Assembly: GCA_009787485.1 (NCBI GenBank) | Contig: WQWP01000036.1 | Coordinates: forward strand, 1-18,861 | Direction: 5' to 3' | Origin: Lentimicrobiaceae bacterium | Lineage (GTDB): Bacteria; Bacteroidota; Bacteroidia; Bacteroidales; WCHB1-69 | DNA length: 18,861 bases | In this document: one piece after another, positions 14,745 through 18,861 of the stretch | Numbering within the stretch: the stretch's first letter is position 1 | Layout: each line of letters starts with the position of its first letter | Position numbers and translations under genes: made by a program | Notes under the pieces: model-generated | Databases searched by the model: none | What the model was told of the DNA's origin: nothing | Seen by the model: the letters and a program-made list of their open reading frames with translations, nothing else

Positions 14745-15836
14745 ATGAAAAAAACAACACTCATCCTATTAACAATCAGCATCTTCTTATTCTTTAGTTG
14801 CTCAAACACTAAACCCACCGATGCAGGCGATATAGCCCCTGTGTATTTTACTTCCGACATATCGTCTGAAGGCGTAATGAAACTTTTTGAATACATAAAA
14901 GATAATGTAACAGGAGATAATATCGGAATTAAAGTGCATTTTGGAGAAGACGGCAACGCCTATTTTGTGCCCGCTACTATGGTAGAGCCACTTTGTATGG
15001 CGCTGAATGCTACGTTAGTAGAAACCAACGTGGCTTACGGAGGTCGTCGCGCAAAGACAGAGACCCACATTGAGTTGGCAAGAGAGCGTGGCTTTACTTT
15101 TGCACCCATCGACATTTTAGATTCGGGCGGCACATTAGAACTGCCTGTGAAAGGCGGCAGCCATTTTCAAAGCGCACTGCTCGGAAAAAACCTTGAAAAC
15201 TATTCCACTATCGTTTATTTTACGCATTTTAAAGGTCATGGCCTCTCAGGTTTTGGAGGTTGCATCAAAAACGCTTCTATGGGGATGGCAACTCCGGCGG
15301 GCAAACGCCTCATGCACAGAGGCGATTTTCCGCAAACCATACAACGAAATTGCAACGACTGCGGTATTTGTGTTCAAGATTGCCCCGAAAATGCCATTAC
15401 ATTAGAGCCGCTTGCCATCAATTTGAACGCATGTAGCGGCTGCGGCATGTGTATCAGCGTTTGCCCGAGAAGAGCTATTGTGCGTCCGGCGGATGATGAA
15501 AAAACAAGAATTTTCCTCGAAAAATTAGTGGAATATGCACAACCTGCCATAAATGCGGTAAACTCTGTGTACTATAATATTATCATGACTGTTTCGCCAA
15601 GCTGCGACTGTGTCTCGAGCCCGAAAGCGCCTTTCATCAGCGACCTTGGCATATTGGCTTCTACCGATATTGTGGCTATTGAAGCGGCTGCCCACGATTT
15701 AGTGGATAAAGCGCACCAATGCGAAGACGCGTTTCTGAATGTTAATTCAGTAAGCGGAAAACATCAAATTGACTATGCCGAGCAGATGGGCATGGGAACA
15801 AAAAAGTACAAACTCATTGATATTGATAAGAAATAA
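14745..15836 (+). CDS. DUF362-type protein with two 4Fe-4S sites and a lipoprotein signal
   Basis: The protein has 363 residues. MKKTTLILLTISIFLFFSC is a lipoprotein-like signal with the acceptor Cys19, followed by a short polar linker. The DUF362 domain (about 33-190) has VYFTSDIS, GIKVHFGEDGN, VETNVAYGGRRAKTETH, LPVKGGSHF and YFTHFKGHGLSGFGGCIKN. A bacterial ferredoxin insert follows: C203-x2-C206-x2-C209-x3-C213-P and C230-x2-C233-x2-C236-x3-C240-P, the full ligand set for two clusters. The DUF362 end (SPSCDC, DLGILASTDIVAIEAAAHDL) closes it. Relatives I know are mostly cytoplasmic ferredoxin-like proteins without a signal, so an exported iron-sulfur lipoprotein is odd; Sec carries only unfolded apo-protein, so clusters would have to be inserted outside. 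A downstream start is hard to see, since the next Met comes at residue 45. The stop overlaps the smpB start by one base (TAATG). Confidence 0.88.
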   Translation: MKKTTLILLTISIFLFFSCSNTKPTDAGDIAPVYFTSDISSEGVMKLFEYIKDNVTGDNIGIKVHFGEDGNAYFVPATMVEPLCMALNATLVETNVAYGGRRAKTETHIELARERGFTFAPIDILDSGGTLELPVKGGSHFQSALLGKNLENYSTIVYFTHFKGHGLSGFGGCIKNASMGMATPAGKRLMHRGDFPQTIQRNCNDCGICVQDCPENAITLEPLAINLNACSGCGMCISVCPRRAIVRPADDEKTRIFLEKLVEYAQPAINAVNSVYYNIIMTVSPSCDCVSSPKAPFISDLGILASTDIVAIEAAAHDLVDKAHQCEDAFLNVNSVSGKHQIDYAEQMGMGTKKYKLIDIDKK

Positions 15837-16288
15837 TGTCGAAAGGAAAAACAGCGCCAACCATTTCTATAAAAAATCGTAAAGCAGAGTTTGAGTATTT
15901 TTTACTTACCAAATATTCCGCAGGGTTGGTACTTACCGGCACCGAAATCAAGTCTATACGCACCGGAAAAGCCAATATTCAGGATGCCTATTGCTCATTT
16001 ATTAACGCCGAGTTGTGGGTACACAACATGCATGTGAGCGAGTATGCTAATGGCAGCTATAACAACCACGAAACCAAACGCGACCGGAAATTATTGCTCA
16101 ACAAGCGTGAAATAAAAAAGTTGCTTATTAAGTTGAATGAGCGCGGATTAACCATCATCCCTACTCTATTGTACATTAACGAAAACGGCTATGCCAAGTT
16201 GGACATCGCTTTGGCGCGCGGGAAGAAAAAATACGACAAACGCGAAAGCATTAAAGAAAAAGACAACAGATTACATTATGAACATTAA
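15836..16288 (+). CDS. smpB: SsrA-binding protein SmpB
   Basis: The protein has 150 residues, the normal length. SmpB binds tmRNA and brings it to stalled ribosomes for trans-translation. Typical motifs are NRKAEFEYFL, LVLTGTEIKSIRTGKANIQDAYC (31-53), the HNMHVSEY(A)NGSYNNHETKRDRKLLL block (63-89) and the C-terminal tail GKKKYDKRESIKEKD that reads into the decoding centre as a mimic of mRNA. It starts within the stop codon of the DUF362 gene (TAATG) and its last 11 bases overlap the next gene, so all three are likely coupled in translation. The tmRNA gene is not in this window. Confidence 0.98.
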   Translation: MSKGKTAPTISIKNRKAEFEYFLLTKYSAGLVLTGTEIKSIRTGKANIQDAYCSFINAELWVHNMHVSEYANGSYNNHETKRDRKLLLNKREIKKLLIKLNERGLTIIPTLLYINENGYAKLDIALARGKKKYDKRESIKEKDNRLHYEH

Positions 16289-17411
16289 TTTCATCTCACA
16301 TTATCTTCCTGAAATATTAATAATTGTGTTTGCAATGGTGGTTTTGCTACAAGTTTTATATTATGTGGCGCTCTTTTTCAAGCTTTCATTTCATAAACAG
16401 GAAACACCCGAGCCGCAAAATGTGCCCATTTCTATCGTAATTACTGCTAAGAATGATGCCCATCTCCTCATCAAAACGCTTCCCGAATTTTTAAATCAGG
16501 ACTATCCGCTATTTGAAGTCGTAGTGGTAAGCGATAATTCCAATGATGAAACCTCACAATTAGTCTTAGATTTTCAAAACCGTTATTCCAATTTAAAATT
16601 GGTGCATTTAGAATCTTCCGTTACTAACATTAAAGGCAAAAAATTTCCCCTTTCGCTGGGCATTAAAGCGGCGAATTATGAACATGTTTTATTAACCGAT
16701 GCCGATTGTTTGCCCGCTTCCAACCAATGGGTAAAACTGATGGCAAGACACTTTAACGAGACTACGAAGATTGTCTTAGGATTCAGCAAGATACATAGAA
16801 AAACCGGGCTGATGAACACCTTAATTCGTTTCGACAGGTTTCATCAGGCGATACAATATTTTTCTTATTGTTTGGCAAAAATCCCGTTTATGGGCGTAGG
16901 GCAAAATTTAGCCTATACCAAAACTATCTTCTTTATAAACAAAGGGTTTGCCTCTCAAAACCATTTACGGTTCGGAGATGACGACCTGTTTATTAATCGC
17001 GTAGCAACCGGCAGAAACTGTGCCATTGAATATGAGAAAGCGGCGCATACCATTTCACGTTACGGCGCCATTTTCAGCCATTGGTTATTACTCAAAACCT
17101 TTCGCATCAAAACACGCAAACTTTACACCAAAAAAGAGCGATTCTTATTAAATTTCTACCGCTTTTTAATGACATTTTTTTACATTGTACTTGGGTTTAC
17201 TATTTATTTTTCTATGGGTAACCTCATCTTTTTGCTCATTATTTTAGGCATTTTCTTGATTAAATTTGCAGTGCAATATGTGTGTTTTGGGCTTGCTGCC
17301 GCAAAACTTGATGAAAAGAGTTTAGTACCCTATATTTTGTTTTTTGATGTTGTTTTTGCGGGAGTAAATCCGGTGGTTTATTTGGTTTCTACATTTAAGA
17401 AAATGAAATAA
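16278..17411 (+). CDS. Membrane-anchored family 2 glycosyltransferase
   Basis: The protein has 377 residues from the ATG at 16278, which overlaps the end of smpB by 11 bases; the longer frame to 16191 lies wholly inside smpB and is rejected. One N-terminal helix (about 11-35) is followed by a cytoplasmic GT-A domain: ISIVITAKNDAHLLIKTLPEFLNQDYP (51-77), VVVSDNSNDET (82-92), the metal-binding DAD (141-143, in LLTDADCLP) and GDDDLFINR (233-241), where the acidic residues serve as the catalytic base region. Helices near 294-312, 315-340 and 350-372 close the protein. The layout is that of processive or lipid-linked GT2 enzymes making surface glycans or glycolipids; the donor and acceptor are unknown. 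It is the last gene of the DUF362-smpB operon. Confidence 0.92.
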   Translation: MNINFISHYLPEILIIVFAMVVLLQVLYYVALFFKLSFHKQETPEPQNVPISIVITAKNDAHLLIKTLPEFLNQDYPLFEVVVVSDNSNDETSQLVLDFQNRYSNLKLVHLESSVTNIKGKKFPLSLGIKAANYEHVLLTDADCLPASNQWVKLMARHFNETTKIVLGFSKIHRKTGLMNTLIRFDRFHQAIQYFSYCLAKIPFMGVGQNLAYTKTIFFINKGFASQNHLRFGDDDLFINRVATGRNCAIEYEKAAHTISRYGAIFSHWLLLKTFRIKTRKLYTKKERFLLNFYRFLMTFFYIVLGFTIYFSMGNLIFLLIILGIFLIKFAVQYVCFGLAAAKLDEKSLVPYILFFDVVFAGVNPVVYLVSTFKKMK

Positions 17412-17491
17412 GTTTTGCCTAATCATCATTTTCATAAATTATTGTTGTTTTTATGCGCTAAATTATAGTTTTATTCTTTCAATAAAATCTC

Positions 17492-17500
17492 TATTTTTGC
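17492..17500 (+). promoter_or_regulatory. Bacteroidota -7 element of iorA
   Basis: TATTTTTGC is a perfect TAnnTTTGC match, 29 bases before the iorA ATG. Just upstream is a small AT-only hairpin (TTTTATT 17469-17475 with AATAAAA 17481-17487), too weak to call a terminator. The rest of the 118-base gap after the glycosyltransferase shows nothing else. Confidence 0.7.
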
Positions 17501-17529
17501 CCCTCTAATTTTTAAAAACAGACACCAAT

Positions 17530-18861
17530 ATGGCAAAACAATTATTATTAGGCGATGAAGCGATCGCACAAGCGGCATTAGACGCAGGAATTTCAGGGGT
17601 TTATGCGTATCCCGGAACTCCATCTACCGAAATTACCGAATATATCCAACACTCTAAGCAAGCAGAAGAAGGCAATGTGCACCGCTGCTGGTCGGCAAAC
17701 GAAAAAACGGCGATGGAAGCCGCTATAGGAATGTCGTACGCAGGAAAACGCGCGTTGGCTTGCATGAAACACGTGGGCTTAAACGTTGCTGCCGACCCGT
17801 TTATGAACTCCGCAATTACCGGCGCCAACGGAGGTTTGGTGTACTTAGTTGCCGACGACCCCTCGATGCACTCCTCGCAAGATGAACAAGACTCGCGCTT
17901 CTTTGCCAAATTTGCTTTTGTGCCTGTTTTTGAGCCTTCTAATCAACAAGAAGCGTACGACATGACTTATGAGGCTTTCGACTTCTCAGAAAAACATCGT
18001 ATTCCCGTGATGGTGCGTATCACCACGCGTTTGGCACACTCGCGCGCAGGCGTGGAGCGGAAAGCGGCACGTAAACAAAATGAGATAAAACTCCATGAAA
18101 ATAAAAGACAATTTATTCTGTTGCCCGGAATTGCCCGCGTTTTATATCGCGAATTGTTGGCAAAACAACCCATATTAGAAGCAGAAGCAGTAACCTCGAA
18201 ATACAACAAATATATTGATGGCGAAGATAAATCTTTGGGAATCATCGCTTCGGGAATTGCTTATAACTATTTAATGGAGAATTATGTAGGCAAAAAATGC
18301 CCGCATCCTGTATTAAAAATATCCCAATATCCAATTCCCGTGGAATTAGTGGAAAAAATGACCAATGAGTGTAAAACAATTTTGGTGGCAGAAGACGGTT
18401 ATCCGGTCATTGAAGACCAACTGCGCGGTTTGTTAAATAAATCCGGAAACATTAAAGGACGTTTAGACGGCACGTTGCCCCGCGATGGCGAGTTGAACCC
18501 CAATTTAATGGCTGTAGCGCTCGGTTTGGAAGACACCTTCGGCATGCCTGTGCCTGCCGTTGTAACGCCACGCCCGCCGGCACTTTGCGTAGGCTGTTCA
18601 CACATTGATAGTTACAAGGCTTTAAATGAGGCAATGGCAGAACATGGCCCCGGAAAAGTGTTTGCCGACATCGGCTGTTACACTTTGGGTGCGCTTCCGC
18701 CTTACAACGCCATCTACTCAACCGTGGATATGGGCGCTTCCATCACTATGGCAAAAGGCGCTGCCGATGCGGGACTTCGCCCATCGGTAGGCGTTATCGG
18801 CGATTCTACGTTTACCCACAGCGGCATCACTTCCTTGTTGGATTGCGTGGTGGAAAACACA
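17530..18861 (+). CDS. iorA: Indolepyruvate ferredoxin oxidoreductase, alpha subunit (3' end beyond the window)
   Basis: The first 444 residues are in the window and the frame is open at its last base. With IorB the enzyme oxidises aryl 2-oxo acids from aromatic amino acids to acyl-CoA, reducing ferredoxin, in anaerobes. Domain I starts with GVYAYPGTPSTEITEYIQ (23-40), then SANEKTAMEAAIGMSYAGKRAL (55-76), MKHVGLNVAADPFMNSA (79-95) and VADDPSMHSSQDEQDSRFFA (107-126). A middle domain runs from about 190 to 310. The thiamine-diphosphate domain has RPPALCVGCSH (348-358), DIGCYTLGALPPY (380-392), DMGASITMAKG (400-410) and the cofactor loop GDSTFTHSGITSL (424-436). The remaining C-terminus, where ferredoxin-type clusters may sit, is missing here, and iorB is expected next. 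It is transcribed from its own -7 element. Confidence 0.96.
   Translation, partial: MAKQLLLGDEAIAQAALDAGISGVYAYPGTPSTEITEYIQHSKQAEEGNVHRCWSANEKTAMEAAIGMSYAGKRALACMKHVGLNVAADPFMNSAITGANGGLVYLVADDPSMHSSQDEQDSRFFAKFAFVPVFEPSNQQEAYDMTYEAFDFSEKHRIPVMVRITTRLAHSRAGVERKAARKQNEIKLHENKRQFILLPGIARVLYRELLAKQPILEAEAVTSKYNKYIDGEDKSLGIIASGIAYNYLMENYVGKKCPHPVLKISQYPIPVELVEKMTNECKTILVAEDGYPVIEDQLRGLLNKSGNIKGRLDGTLPRDGELNPNLMAVALGLEDTFGMPVPAVVTPRPPALCVGCSHIDSYKALNEAMAEHGPGKVFADIGCYTLGALPPYNAIYSTVDMGASITMAKGAADAGLRPSVGVIGDSTFTHSGITSLLDCVVENT

Noticed and set aside
16191..16277. Longer N-terminus for the GT2 protein
   Set aside because: This part lies within smpB in another frame, and the natural signal-anchor start is the ATG at 16278.
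17469..17487. Terminator after the GT2 gene
   Set aside because: The stem is seven A-T pairs only and lies right before the iorA promoter without a T-run of its own.

Overview
The window comes from a member of the Bacteroidota, most likely an anaerobic Bacteroidales-like lineage; this is inferred, as there is no rRNA or single decisive marker. The support is: a fused SecDF translocase, Omp28 and DUF6029 envelope proteins, a DUF4143-type ATPase remnant typical of this phylum, an indolepyruvate:ferredoxin oxidoreductase plus a DUF362 ferredoxin-like protein (anaerobic metabolism), weak or absent Shine-Dalgarno sequences, and repeated use of the Bacteroidota -7 promoter element TAnnTTTGC in front of six transcription units.

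Layout. Bases 1-2530 hold a large FtsX-type ABC permease whose N-terminus lies off the window. Bases 2545-3054 hold a perfect 23-bp inverted repeat and the wreck of an AAA/DUF4143 ATPase, with its head and tail kept and its middle lost. Next come a glycosyltransferase-like protein consisting only of the N-terminal GT-B half (3114-3830) and a small stand-alone HsdR-N-like nuclease-fold protein (3853-4251). The secDF gene (4376-7414) has its own promoter and ends at a bidirectional terminator shared with a convergent minus-strand block. That block reads, in transcription order from 12865 down to 7509: TlpA-like thioredoxin, DUF6029 predicted outer-membrane protein, Omp28-type lipoprotein with a CxxC motif, short-chain dehydrogenase, and a two-domain VOC/glyoxalase protein. 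Upstream of it on the same strand is the radical-SAM protein YgiQ (12894-14624). Divergent from ygiQ is a tightly coupled plus-strand operon: a DUF362 two-cluster iron-sulfur protein with a lipoprotein signal, smpB, and a membrane-anchored family 2 glycosyltransferase. The window ends inside iorA, which starts at 17530.

How the genes work together. SecDF and the export signals on TlpA, DUF6029, Omp28 and DUF362 point to envelope biogenesis. The TlpA - DUF6029 - Omp28 run looks like an envelope thiol module in which two thioredoxin-fold proteins flank a predicted outer-membrane protein. IorA with the DUF362 protein points to ferredoxin-linked fermentation of amino acids.

The most striking non-gene signal is a set of intergenic-type palindromic repeats, at least two and probably three of which lie inside reading frames without breaking them: a 93-bp element that is exactly 31 codons in the permease, a short GC-rich palindrome earlier in the same gene, and a double palindrome at the very start of the DUF6029 gene. 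A related 70-bp element fills the DUF6029/Omp28 gap, and 7-8 bp tandem repeats cover two stop codons. No CRISPR array, tRNA, rRNA, intact insertion sequence or prophage is visible. No stretch without a gene exceeds about 125 bases, apart from the pseudogene region.
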